DNA of 37,207 nt. It comes from Deltaproteobacteria bacterium (lineage in GTDB: Bacteria; Myxococcota; Myxococcia; Myxococcales; 40CM-4-68-19). Numbering within the stretch: position 1 is the stretch's first letter; each line of letters begins with the position of its first letter. The translations under genes were made by a program, and so were the position numbers. The notes below the pieces were generated by a model. It made no database searches and had not been told where the DNA came from. It saw only the letters and a program-made list of their open reading frames with translations. The DNA lies in NCBI GenBank assembly GCA_005879535.1, contig VBKI01000070.1:170923-208129 (forward strand), given 5' to 3'. Positions 16,994 to 24,275 of this stretch are shown here, piece by piece.

Positions 16994-18373
16994 ATGAAGA
17001 ATACGGTCATTGCATTTCTGCTGCTGTCGGTCCTGGCTTGCTCTCATTCCGAGTTCGACGATGTAACCACCGCGACGATCGGCGCCGGTGGTGGCACCGT
17101 GAGCCTCGCGGACGGGACCGCAATCGAAATCCCGGGCGGGGCGCTATCGCGCGACACCGAGATTACGATCCTCCGCAGTTCGGAGGGCACGTGGTTCGGC
17201 GGCGACCTGTCTGCGGTCAGCCCGCTGTACGAGTTCCGCCCGGACGGGACGACCTTTGACAAACCGATCGTAATCACCTTGGCGTTCTCGCCGGAGCTGA
17301 TGCCGGCAGGCGGCGACATCCGGATCATGACCGCGCCGGCCGGCAGTTCGGCCTTTACGGAGCTGCCGGCCGAGATGGTGGGCGACAACCGCGCGCGTGC
17401 GTCGACCCTGCTCCTCTCGAACATCGTGGTGGCGAACAAACCGTCGAGCTGCCACGGCAATAGTCCATGCAACGATGGCAATGCGTGCACCTTCGACGAC
17501 CGGTGCGTGAACGGGCAGTGTCGCGGCACGCCTTACACCTGCGACGATGGGAATGTCTGCACCAACAACGTCTGCGACGGCGCGGGCGGATGCAGCTTCC
17601 CGCCCAATACCGCTCCGTGCAACGACGGCAACCTCTGTACCCGCAACGACACGTGCGCCAACGGGGTCTGCTCGGGAACCCCGTTTACCTGCGACGACGG
17701 CAACGTCTGCACCAATGACGCATGCAATGGCTCGGGGTGTACTTTCACGCCCAACGCCGCCTCTTGCGACGACGGCAACCTCTGTACCCGCAACGATACC
17801 TGCGCCAACGGCGTGTGCGCGGGCATCGCGTTCACCTGCAACGACGGCAACGTCTGCACCGACGACGCCTGCAACGGCACGGGATGCACCTTCGCGCCCA
17901 ACAGCGCTCCTTGCGACGATGGCAATGCCTGCACGAGCAATGACACGTGCTCCGGCGGCGTCTGCCGCGGTGGTTCAAGCAGTTGCTGCTCGCCCGGGCC
18001 GGAAACGAACTGCACGAACGGCATCGATGACGACTGTGACGGTCTCATCGATGGCGCGGATCCGGACTGCCAGTCAACCTGTGTGCCAATTCCGGAGCAG
18101 TGTTCCAATGGCGTCGATGATGATTGTGACGGCCTCGTCGATTACGAGGATCCCGATTGCGTGCTGATGGAGTGCACGGACGGCTGCCCATACGGCTACG
18201 GCTGCTTCCCGGACAATTACTGCCACAGTCACTGCGAGGACGGGGCGCCCGACTACGACGAGAGCGCCTCCGATTGCGGCGGTGCCGACTGCCCGCGGTG
18301 CCAGGCTGGTCAGCATTGCTTCAGCGGTTTCGACTGCGCTTCCGGCAACTGCGTCAACAACATCTGTCAGTAG
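16994..18373 (+). CDS. Cys-rich lipoprotein with ZU5-like domain and two MopE-type motifs
   Basis: A 459-residue lipoprotein. The signal 'FLLLSVLACSHSE' has a good lipobox with the lipidated Cys at residue 16. Residues 27-145 ('TIGAGGGTVSLADGTAIEIP', 'GGALSRDTEITIL') resemble a ZU5-type beta domain. Residues 154-330 are about 3.5 tandem units of 49 residues with the pattern C[ND]DGNxCTxxDxCxNGxCxGTPFTCDDGNVCT. Two metal-binding MopE-type motifs follow: 'NGIDDDCDGLIDGADPDC' at about 341-358 and 'NGVDDDCDGLVDYEDPDC' at about 370-387. The tail has 'GADCPRCQAGQHCFSGFDC'. MopE motifs are known to bind copper or calcium-like ions. The protein is expected to be a disulfide-stabilised surface protein. 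It is the first gene of a pair with PD40 protein C. Confidence 0.85.
   Translation: MKNTVIAFLLLSVLACSHSEFDDVTTATIGAGGGTVSLADGTAIEIPGGALSRDTEITILRSSEGTWFGGDLSAVSPLYEFRPDGTTFDKPIVITLAFSPELMPAGGDIRIMTAPAGSSAFTELPAEMVGDNRARASTLLLSNIVVANKPSSCHGNSPCNDGNACTFDDRCVNGQCRGTPYTCDDGNVCTNNVCDGAGGCSFPPNTAPCNDGNLCTRNDTCANGVCSGTPFTCDDGNVCTNDACNGSGCTFTPNAASCDDGNLCTRNDTCANGVCAGIAFTCNDGNVCTDDACNGTGCTFAPNSAPCDDGNACTSNDTCSGGVCRGGSSSCCSPGPETNCTNGIDDDCDGLIDGADPDCQSTCVPIPEQCSNGVDDDCDGLVDYEDPDCVLMECTDGCPYGYGCFPDNYCHSHCEDGAPDYDESASDCGGADCPRCQAGQHCFSGFDCASGNCVNNICQ
17461..17960 (+). repeat. In-gene tandem repeat, 147-bp period (49 codons)
   Basis: The Cys-rich part of the lipoprotein gene repeats at DNA level: GGCAACCTCTGTACCCGCAA occurs at 17627 and again at 17774, 147 bp apart, with neighbouring units more diverged. 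About 3.5 units are present. High identity between the two middle units points to recent duplication or gene conversion, and copy number may vary between strains. Confidence 0.75.
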
Positions 18374-18386
18374 GAGAGGAGCTCCA

Positions 18387-19376
18387 ATGAAGATGAGAAA
18401 CGTTTTCGCTCTGGTGGCTCTATCCAGATGCCGAGTCCTTTTGCTAGTCACGCTCGCCTTCCTCGTCGCTTCCAAAGCCGAGTCTGACCAGCCCAACTGC
18501 ACTTCCGCGTGGTCGGAACCGGTGAATCTCGGACCGCCGGTCAACTCCTCGTTCTTTGATTCAGCCGCGACGCTCTCACCCGACGGACTCAGTCTCTACT
18601 TCGTTTCCAGGCGGCAGCCGGGCGGGAAGGGCCTTACCGACATCTGGGTCTCCCAGCGTGAGTGTTCCGATTGTCCCTGGGAGGAGCCCTTCGATTTGGC
18701 AGTCGTCAACAGTGCCGCCGAGGACGGGGGACCGTCGCTTTCCACGGATGGCCACTTGCTGTTTTTTCATAGCTCCCGTCCCGGCGGGTACGGCGGCGTC
18801 GACATCTGGATGTCGCGCCGCGACAACCCGAACGATGACTTCGGGTGGCAACCGCCGACGAACCTGGGTCCTGACGTCAACACGGAGAAAAGTGAATTCG
18901 TCCCGGACTACATACAAAGCGCTGATTTCTACCTGGAGCGAACTCGACACGTTCCTGCAGACGCAGCCGCTCTGTACTTCAGTCGAGGACCCGATTTGAA
19001 CAATCAGGATATCTACACGGTACCGATCACGCGTAACGGCGAGACGCTCGGTCCGGCGGTTCGCGTCGACGAGCTCGATTCGCCGGCGAACGACGCATCC
19101 CCGTCCGTACGTACCGATGGGAAGGAAGTCCTGTTCTGGTCGACTCGCCCACCGGGTGCGCCGGGATCCGGCGATATCTGGGTTGCGACGCGCAGAACTG
19201 TCCACGAGCCCTGGTCCACGCCCGAGAACGTCGGACCGCCCGTGAACACAACCTTCAACGACGTGCGGCCGAACCTGTCGCGTAGCGGTCGGACGCTGCT
19301 GTTCGACTCGAATCGTCCAGGCGGCCTCGGCGATCAGGACATCTGGATGTCGACACGAGTGCCCGGCTGTCGCTGA
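18387..19376 (+). CDS. PD40 (WD40-like) repeat exported protein C
   Basis: A 329-residue protein from ATG 18387, preceded by GGAGAGGAG; 13 bp separate it from the lipoprotein stop, so the two form an operon. The N-terminus 'RVLLLVTLAFLVASKAES' is a Sec signal without lipobox Cys. The body carries PD40 units ('LYFVSRRQPGGKGLTDIWVSQ', 'FFHSSRPGGYGGVDIWMSRR', 'LFWSTRPPGAPGSGDIWVATR' and 'LLFDSNRPGGLGDQDIWMSTR') and aligns along its length with proteins A and B, including the 'DNPNDDFGWQPPTNLGPDVN' region. Proteins A, B and C are clear paralogues split between two divergent regulator modules. A ligand or receptor role at the envelope is inferred. Confidence 0.87.
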   Translation: MKMRNVFALVALSRCRVLLLVTLAFLVASKAESDQPNCTSAWSEPVNLGPPVNSSFFDSAATLSPDGLSLYFVSRRQPGGKGLTDIWVSQRECSDCPWEEPFDLAVVNSAAEDGGPSLSTDGHLLFFHSSRPGGYGGVDIWMSRRDNPNDDFGWQPPTNLGPDVNTEKSEFVPDYIQSADFYLERTRHVPADAAALYFSRGPDLNNQDIYTVPITRNGETLGPAVRVDELDSPANDASPSVRTDGKEVLFWSTRPPGAPGSGDIWVATRRTVHEPWSTPENVGPPVNTTFNDVRPNLSRSGRTLLFDSNRPGGLGDQDIWMSTRVPGCR

Positions 19377-19393
19377 CACACGCACGTTCTGCT

Positions 19394-19465
19394 TTGAAGG
19401 GAATCGTCGGCTTCGAGACCGGTGAGTTCTTCGTCGACACCGAGGGCAATCTCACCCCGCTGTAG
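19394..19465 (+). pseudogene. Short 3' gene remnant
   Basis: A frame ending at TAG 19463-19465 reads 'LKGIVGFETGEFFVDTEGNL' then TPL. It has no ATG/GTG start or ribosome site and begins right after the PD40 gene. It looks like the C-terminal tail of a lost gene between the intact operon and its decayed copy. The family is not recognised. Confidence 0.3.
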
Positions 19466-19534
19466 ACGCGGTCGACGCCCACGATCAGCGCGGCCCCGAA
19501 TTACGACTGGGTCTGCTCGAAGAGAAGGGCTGAT

Positions 19535-19925
19535 ATGAAGAATATGGTCATCGCATTTCCTGCAGCAACGGGATCGATGATGATTGTGACGGCCTCATCG
19601 ATGGCGCGGATCCGGACTGCCAGTCAGCTTGCCAGCCATATGAGGGCTTCTGTTTTAACGGCGTCGACGACGATTGCGACGGGCTGATCGATTTTGCCGA
19701 TCCCGACAGCGTGTTGCAGCCGTGCGGGGCCGACGAGTGCGCGTACGGTATCTCTGCTTTGGAGATTTCTTCGGCCACAGCCATTGCGAAAATGGCGCTC
19801 CGGACTACGACGAGAGCGCCTCCGATTGCGGCGGTGCCGACTGCCCGCGGTGCCAGGCTGGTCAACATTGCTTCAGCGGTTTCGACTGCGCTTCCGGCGA
19901 TTGCGTCAACAACATCTGTCAGTAG
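19535..19925 (+). pseudogene. Internally deleted copy of the Cys-rich MopE-type lipoprotein gene
   Basis: The first ~25 bases (GCTGATATGAAGAATA and onward) match the start of the gene at 16994, including bases before the ATG. After eight codons the sequence jumps to the MopE region, skipping about 1 kb and losing frame. In the second frame it reads 'NGIDDDCDGLIDGADPDC' and 'NGVDDDCDGLIDFADPDS'. Near 19760-19780 it shifts again, and the last frame gives 'HSHCENGAPDYDESASDCGG' through 'CASGDCVNNICQ' and the stop at 19923-19925. Three frames are needed, so no functional product is possible from ATG 19535. The homology continues past the stop into the next intergenic junction. Confidence 0.85.
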
Positions 19926-19961
19926 GGCAGGACTCCAATGAAGACGAGAAATTGCGACTGA
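19926..19961 (+). pseudogene. Truncated start of a fourth PD40 gene copy
   Basis: GGACTCCAATGAAGACGAGAAA here matches GAGCTCCAATGAAGATGAGAAA before and in PD40 gene C (18380-18401), so the duplicated block once carried the second gene. The copy codes only MKTRNCD before TGA 19959-19961, four bases from the convergent DUF4344 gene. The homology stops at about 19951, which marks the breakpoint. Confidence 0.7.
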
Positions 19962-19965
19962 GCGT

Positions 19966-20628
19966 TCAACGCTTCTCCCAGCGCGCCTTGTGCTTCTCCC
20001 TGGTCCGCGCCCAGGTCTTCGCATCCATGCTCGGGTCGATCAGCTTTCGAGCCGCGTACGAGACCTGCAAATACTCCTCGGCGCAGGACTCGGCGCGGTC
20101 TTTCGGGAGATAGCCTTTCTCCACTATCCCGCGGAAGGCCGTTGGATTGCTGCCATGGGCCATACAGAGCATGTTGTAGAACCGCTGCGAATCGAGCCCG
20201 TGAACGTCGGAGAAGTCGGTTTCGTCGGGCATGCGGCCCGCGGCGTCGTGCAAGTACATCCAGGCGGCGCCGACCAGCACGCGGCGGGCGACTCCCTCTC
20301 CGGCCCGGAGCAGCATGAAGGCAGCCAACTGGTCTGCAGCGTCCTCTTCCCGGCCCAGGATGGGGACCCTGAGCCGATCGAATAGCGCGTGGGAGATCTC
20401 GTGAAGCAGAACGAAGACGACGGCTCCGTCCCGGGCGAGGTCGGACGGGATGCCGTGGATCGGGGCATCGTGCTCCGGGTTCTTTGGCGGTTCGTAGCTG
20501 CCGTGGAACATCGACCGGACGGGCGAGGGCACTGTCGCGGTTGCCGGCAGCCCGGTGCCGGCGACGGCGACACCTGTCGCCAGCAACGAGGCGATCATGA
20601 CGGAGATTCCGAGTCCGGGCCTCACCAT
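19966..20628 (-). CDS. DUF4344-type putative zinc metallopeptidase, exported
   Basis: A 220-residue protein from ATG 20628; the longer frame to 20814 has no plausible N-terminus. A Sec signal is seen at 1-23 ('GISVMIASLLATGVAVAG'). HEISH at residues 76-80 is an HExxH zinc motif, and 'GREEDAADQLAAFMLL' at about 92-107 provides the acidic third-ligand region seen in DUF4344 proteins. The C-terminus ('YLPKDRAESCAEEYLQVSYA') holds the conserved 'DRAxxCxxEY' segment of that family. The domain before HExxH is shorter than usual for the family. The substrate is unknown. It is divergent from korA across 184 bp, in which I see no clear signal. Confidence 0.8.
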   Translation of the reverse strand: MVRPGLGISVMIASLLATGVAVAGTGLPATATVPSPVRSMFHGSYEPPKNPEHDAPIHGIPSDLARDGAVVFVLLHEISHALFDRLRVPILGREEDAADQLAAFMLLRAGEGVARRVLVGAAWMYLHDAAGRMPDETDFSDVHGLDSQRFYNMLCMAHGSNPTAFRGIVEKGYLPKDRAESCAEEYLQVSYAARKLIDPSMDAKTWARTREKHKARWEKR

Positions 20629-20812
20629 GGCCCGGTACTGCACGCACCGCGCCAAGATCGGCACGCCATGACGCACTGCGGCCCATCGCGCAGTGCGCTG
20701 CGGTTGACTGTGATCGCGCGGTCCCTTAAGTGTCCGGTTCGGCTCGGACCGGCGCTGTACGGTTTGGGCGGCGCCGGAGTGATGAACTCCCCCGCAGCAA
20801 CCCCGAAGGTCC

Positions 20813-22591
20813 ATGCCTCACATCGACTTCGCAGTCGGCATCGGCGGAGCCGCCGGCCAAGGCGTCGCGACGCCCGGCAACATCCTAGCGAAGCTGTTCG
20901 CCCGCCGCGGCCTCCACGTCAACGCCTACAACGCGTACCAGTCCATCATCCGCGGCGGACACACCTTCCTCACCATCCGCACCAGCGAGAGGCCAGTGCG
21001 CTGCTTGGGCGACGACCTCGCCATGCTCATTCCTCTCAACCAGGACACGATGGACCGGCACCTCGAGCGGATGCGCGCCGGCTCGGCCGTGCTGTACGAC
21101 GGCGATCGCGTCAAGCCGGGCGCTGCGGCAGAGGGTGTCCAGCTCTGTCCGTTGCCGCTCGCGCAGCTCGCGAGGAACCTCCTTTATTACAACACCGCGG
21201 CGGTCGCTGCCGTCCTTCGGCTCGTCGGCGTCGAGCTGAAGCCGTTCGAGGAGATGCTCGCCCAGCAGTTCGAGCGGAAGGGCGACGCGGTGGTGGCGGA
21301 AAACGTCACCGCCGCGCGCGCCGGCTACGACTATGCAGGTGCGCACTTCAAGCCCTACGCCTTCTCGCTTCCGGACACCGGCAAGCGTCTGGCTGTCGCC
21401 ACCGGCAACGAGAGCCTGGCGATGGGCGGCGTCGCTGCCGGCGTGAAGTTCTATTGCGCTTATCCGATGAGCCCCTCGACCGGCGTCCTGATGTGGATGG
21501 CGCGGCATGCGCGCCAGCTCGGCATCATGGTGCGGCAGGTCGAGGACGAGCTCGGCGTGATCAACATGGCCATCGGCGCCGCGCACACCGGATGCCGCGC
21601 GATGTGCGCCACTTCCGGCGGCGGATTCGCGCTCATGACGGAGGCGCTCGGAGCGGCGGCGATGATGGAGATCCCGGTCGTCTGCATCAACGTGCAGCGC
21701 GCCGGACCCGCGACCGGCGTTCCCACGAAGACCGAACAAGGCGACCTCTGGCAGGTGCTCGGCGCTGGGCAGGGCGATTATCCCCGCATCATCGCCGCGC
21801 CCACCAGCATCCGCGACTGCTTCCACCTCGTACCGGAGCTCTTCAACCTCGCCGACAAGTTCCAGTGCCCCGGCATCGTGCTCGCCGATCTGCTCGAGTC
21901 TGAAGGATCCTCCACCTTCGAGCCCGGGGAGCTCGATTTCAACCCTCCGCGCGACCGCGGAGAAGTGATCGGCCTGAACGGCGAGGTGCCGGAGGTCGAC
22001 GGCGGGTACAAGCGTTACAGGATGACCGGGAGCGGCATCTCGCCGCGCGCGGTGCCGGGGACACCGGGGCACGCTCACGTCGTGGCCACCGACGAGCACG
22101 ACGAAGACGGCGTGCTCATCAGCGACGAATTCACCGACCCGCACAAGCGGCAGGCGATCATGGAGCGGCGCGGCCGCAAGATGGACGGCGTCCTGCCGCT
22201 GCTCGCGCCACCGCGCTTCACTGGACCGGGTGACGCCGAGGTGACACTGGTCGGATGGGGATCCACGGAAGGGGTCATCGACGAAGCCGTCGAGCAGCTC
22301 GCCGAGCGCCGCATCGTCGCGAACCATCTGCAGATCCGCTGGCTGGTGCCGCTGCAGACGGAAGCGATCGCGCGCGCTCTCTCCGGCGCGCGCAATCTCG
22401 TCGTCGTGGAGAACAATTACAGCGGCCAGTTCGCGCGCTACTTGCGCGCGGAGACCGGCATCGCGGCCGACGCATCCATCCGCAAGTACGACGGCGAGCC
22501 GTTCCTGCCCCACCACGTGGTGAACGGCGTGGAGAAGATCCTCGCCGGTGTGACGACGAAGTACGTGCCGGTTCACGAAATCCGGGTCTGA
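20813..22591 (+). CDS. korA: 2-oxoacid:ferredoxin oxidoreductase, fused gamma-alpha subunit
   Basis: A 592-residue protein. Residues 1-180 are the gamma domain ('GIGGAAGQGVATPGNILAK' with 'NAYNAYQSIIRGGHTF'). Residues 190-420 are the alpha/pyrimidine-binding domain ('GNESLAMGGVAAGVKFYCAY', 'PMSPSTGVLMWMA', 'QVEDELGVINMAIGAAHTG', 'TSGGGFALMTEALG'). About 480-592 form the transketolase C-terminal-like domain ('VTLVGWGSTEGVIDEAV', 'VVVENNYSGQFARYLR'). This is the two-subunit KorA type, which with KorB converts a 2-oxoacid (usually 2-oxoglutarate), CoA and oxidised ferredoxin to acyl-CoA, CO2 and reduced ferredoxin, in the cytoplasm. No ferredoxin gene is adjacent. Upstream GAAGGT is a modest ribosome site. 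Substrate preference for 2-oxoglutarate is inferred from the fused arrangement. Confidence 0.93.
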   Translation: MPHIDFAVGIGGAAGQGVATPGNILAKLFARRGLHVNAYNAYQSIIRGGHTFLTIRTSERPVRCLGDDLAMLIPLNQDTMDRHLERMRAGSAVLYDGDRVKPGAAAEGVQLCPLPLAQLARNLLYYNTAAVAAVLRLVGVELKPFEEMLAQQFERKGDAVVAENVTAARAGYDYAGAHFKPYAFSLPDTGKRLAVATGNESLAMGGVAAGVKFYCAYPMSPSTGVLMWMARHARQLGIMVRQVEDELGVINMAIGAAHTGCRAMCATSGGGFALMTEALGAAAMMEIPVVCINVQRAGPATGVPTKTEQGDLWQVLGAGQGDYPRIIAAPTSIRDCFHLVPELFNLADKFQCPGIVLADLLESEGSSTFEPGELDFNPPRDRGEVIGLNGEVPEVDGGYKRYRMTGSGISPRAVPGTPGHAHVVATDEHDEDGVLISDEFTDPHKRQAIMERRGRKMDGVLPLLAPPRFTGPGDAEVTLVGWGSTEGVIDEAVEQLAERRIVANHLQIRWLVPLQTEAIARALSGARNLVVVENNYSGQFARYLRAETGIAADASIRKYDGEPFLPHHVVNGVEKILAGVTTKYVPVHEIRV

Positions 22592-22602
22592 GGAGAATCG
22601 CC

Positions 22603-23529
22603 ATGGGCGAGATGCAGATCGAGTCGAGAACGACCCAGCTTGGCAAGCAGCGGCGACCGGCGCTCACCGTCAAGGACTTCAAGGGAAAGGCCGACCCCGA
22701 CTGGTGCCCGGGCTGTGGAGACTTCGGCGTCCTGAACGCGCTGAAGACGGCCGTCGCCGAGTTGGGACTCCTGCCGCACGAAGTCCTGACCATCAGCGGA
22801 ATCGGCTGCTCCTCCAACCTGCCCGGCTACATCAACACTTACGGCATGCACACCCTGCATGGCCGCGCGCTGGCGGTTGCGACCGGAGCGCAGCTTGGGA
22901 ACCACGACCTTAAGATCCTCGTCACCGGCGGAGACGGCGACGGGTTCGGGATCGGCGGCAATCACTTCGTCCACGTCATGCGCCGCAACGTCGATCTCAC
23001 CTACATCGTCATGGACAACCAGATCTACGGCCTCACCACCGGGCAGGTTTCGCCGACCAGCCGCAAGGGAATGAAGACCAAGAGCACCCCATTCGGCAGC
23101 GTGGAAAACGCGGTCAATCCCATCCCGATGGCGATCGTGTGCGGCGCGACCTACGTCGCGCGCGGATTCTCCGGGCAGCAGAAGCAGCTGGTCGCGCTGA
23201 TCAAAGGCGCAATCGAGCATCGCGGATTCGCGTTCGTCGACGTCTTCAGCCCCTGCGTGACCTACAACCACGACAACACGCACGAGTTCTTCAAGCAGCG
23301 CACCAGGAAGCTGGAGGAGATGGGGCACGATCCCGCGGATCGGCGCGCCGCCATCGAGAAGGGCGGCGAATGGGGCGAGACCATTCCCATCGGACTCTTC
23401 TACAAGAACGACGACGTGCCCTCGCTGGACGAGCTGGAGCCGGTGCTGACCGAGGGCGGCGCGCTCGCCCACCGGCCGCTGGAGGTCTCGAGCGAAAACG
23501 CGCGCGCGCTCGTCGAAGAGTTATTGTGA
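22603..23529 (+). CDS. korB: 2-oxoacid:ferredoxin oxidoreductase, beta (TPP-binding) subunit
   Basis: A 308-residue protein from ATG 22603, preceded by GAGGAG, 11 bp after the korA stop. 'WCPGCGDFG' at residues 34-42 gives the cysteines that help bind the [4Fe-4S] cluster, with a further Cys near 69 ('GIGCSSNLPGY'). The thiamine-diphosphate motif is 'GGDGDGFGIGGNHFVHVMRRN' at about 109-129 in two pieces, followed by 'DNQIYGLTTGQVSPTS', diagnostic for the family. Length fits KorB. It forms the catalytic complex with KorA. Confidence 0.95.
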   Translation: MGEMQIESRTTQLGKQRRPALTVKDFKGKADPDWCPGCGDFGVLNALKTAVAELGLLPHEVLTISGIGCSSNLPGYINTYGMHTLHGRALAVATGAQLGNHDLKILVTGGDGDGFGIGGNHFVHVMRRNVDLTYIVMDNQIYGLTTGQVSPTSRKGMKTKSTPFGSVENAVNPIPMAIVCGATYVARGFSGQQKQLVALIKGAIEHRGFAFVDVFSPCVTYNHDNTHEFFKQRTRKLEEMGHDPADRRAAIEKGGEWGETIPIGLFYKNDDVPSLDELEPVLTEGGALAHRPLEVSSENARALVEELL

Positions 23530-23575
23530 ACGCCGAGATCCGAAGATCCGGGCCTCGATACGCGAGTCGGACCGA

Positions 23576-24043
23576 TTACGGACGGACCTGGATGTTGCCG
23601 ACCAGGTTCGGGAACAGCGGCGGCGCGGGAATGTGCCCCGATTCGCAGTGCTGCAGGACGACGGCTTCCGTCGCAATAAACAGATTCGATGCGAGATCAG
23701 GAGGGTCGTTTCCCTCGCCGTTGTCCACGACCGTGAAGTAGGCAAACGGTGAAGTTCCTTCCGGCAGGCCACGCGCGTGATCCCCGACCAGTCCGACCCG
23801 CGCGAGGTTCCCCTCGATCTCGAGGCAGATGACGGTGCCGTGCGCGTCGATCACCGTGCCGTCCGGGCGGTGGCTCTGATACTGCACTTCGCCTTGGATG
23901 ATGGTTTCGCCGGTCGCCGGATGTACGCGCTTGATAGCGCTAAACGAATAGCGGTTGTCGGCTCCCTGACGTCCGATGAACTCGACATGCCCGGTCGCGG
24001 ACTGCATGTCGGCGCCGCCAGTCTCCAAGGCGGTGACGTCCAC
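23576..24043 (-). CDS. Hypothetical exported-type protein; start uncertain
   Basis: A 155-residue frame from GTG 24043. Motifs such as 'GTVICLEIEGNLARVGLVG' and 'FAYFTVVDNGEGNDPPDLAS' follow a pattern (V-x-C-L...GN...V-G...VxDNGEG...PPD) that I have seen in small secreted proteins of deltaproteobacteria. The gene at 32443-33063 shows the same order of motifs. The frame stays open upstream of the GTG to a TGA about 15 codons away and reads 'GCGKQDRTDYGLRSVDVTAL' there. The overlapping frame just before that codes 'QLRAAAISAIEALA'. Joining the two would give a lipoprotein signal ending in Gly-Cys, so a one-base loss near 24085 is possible. As it stands the gene lacks an export signal. It lies 46 bp from the convergent korB stop. 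Confidence 0.6.
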   Translation of the reverse strand: MDVTALETGGADMQSATGHVEFIGRQGADNRYSFSAIKRVHPATGETIIQGEVQYQSHRPDGTVIDAHGTVICLEIEGNLARVGLVGDHARGLPEGTSPFAYFTVVDNGEGNDPPDLASNLFIATEAVVLQHCESGHIPAPPLFPNLVGNIQVRP

Positions 24044-24164
24044 GGACCGTAAGCCGTAATCCGTCCGATCCTGCTTGCCGCAGCCAACGCCTCAATCGCC
24101 GAAATAGCCGCAGCCCGAAGTTGACTCACGCGAAATCAACGAACTGCGTTGCGCTGGGGATCAG

Positions 24165-24194
24165 GTGACACGATACGCAACTCAGCGTGCCAAC
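24165..24194 (+). repeat. 30-bp dispersed repeat, copy A
   Basis: Thirty bases, beginning GTGACACGAT and ending GCGTGCCAAC, are identical to 32060-32089. Flanks are also partly similar (GGGATCAG here, GAGATCCA there; CCCACTCC here, TCGCCCCG there). Both copies are between genes and in the same orientation. This one lies between two divergent genes. On the minus strand it reads TGGCACGCTGAGTTGC, close to but not matching a sigma-54 promoter. Confidence 0.8.
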
Positions 24195-24275
24195 CCACTC
24201 CGGCCCGGAAGTCGTGTGGGCGCTGCGTCTCTGATTGAGCGTTGCGACGTTGCAACGCGTGTTACCTTCCGGCCC

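Noticed and set aside
17461-17960. CRISPR-like array
   Set aside because: The periodicity is 147 bp, in frame, and encodes a regular Cys-rich protein repeat; there are no short repeats with unique spacers anywhere in the window.
20700-20765. Possible hairpin in GTCCGGTTCGGCTCGGACCGG upstream of korA, given here as its halves GTCCG/CGGAC
   Set aside because: The stems are only five base pairs and alternative pairings compete; not enough to call a terminator or riboswitch.
20885-22576. 563-codon antisense frame opposite korA
   Set aside because: Typical high-GC shadow: korA carries complete family motifs on the plus strand and the antisense product has none.
24165-24190. Sigma-54 promoter on the minus strand (TGGCACGCTGAGTTGC)
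   Set aside because: The GG and GC elements are 13 bases apart instead of the strict 12, and the same sequence at 32.06 kb has no suitable gene start downstream. Explained better as part of the dispersed repeat.
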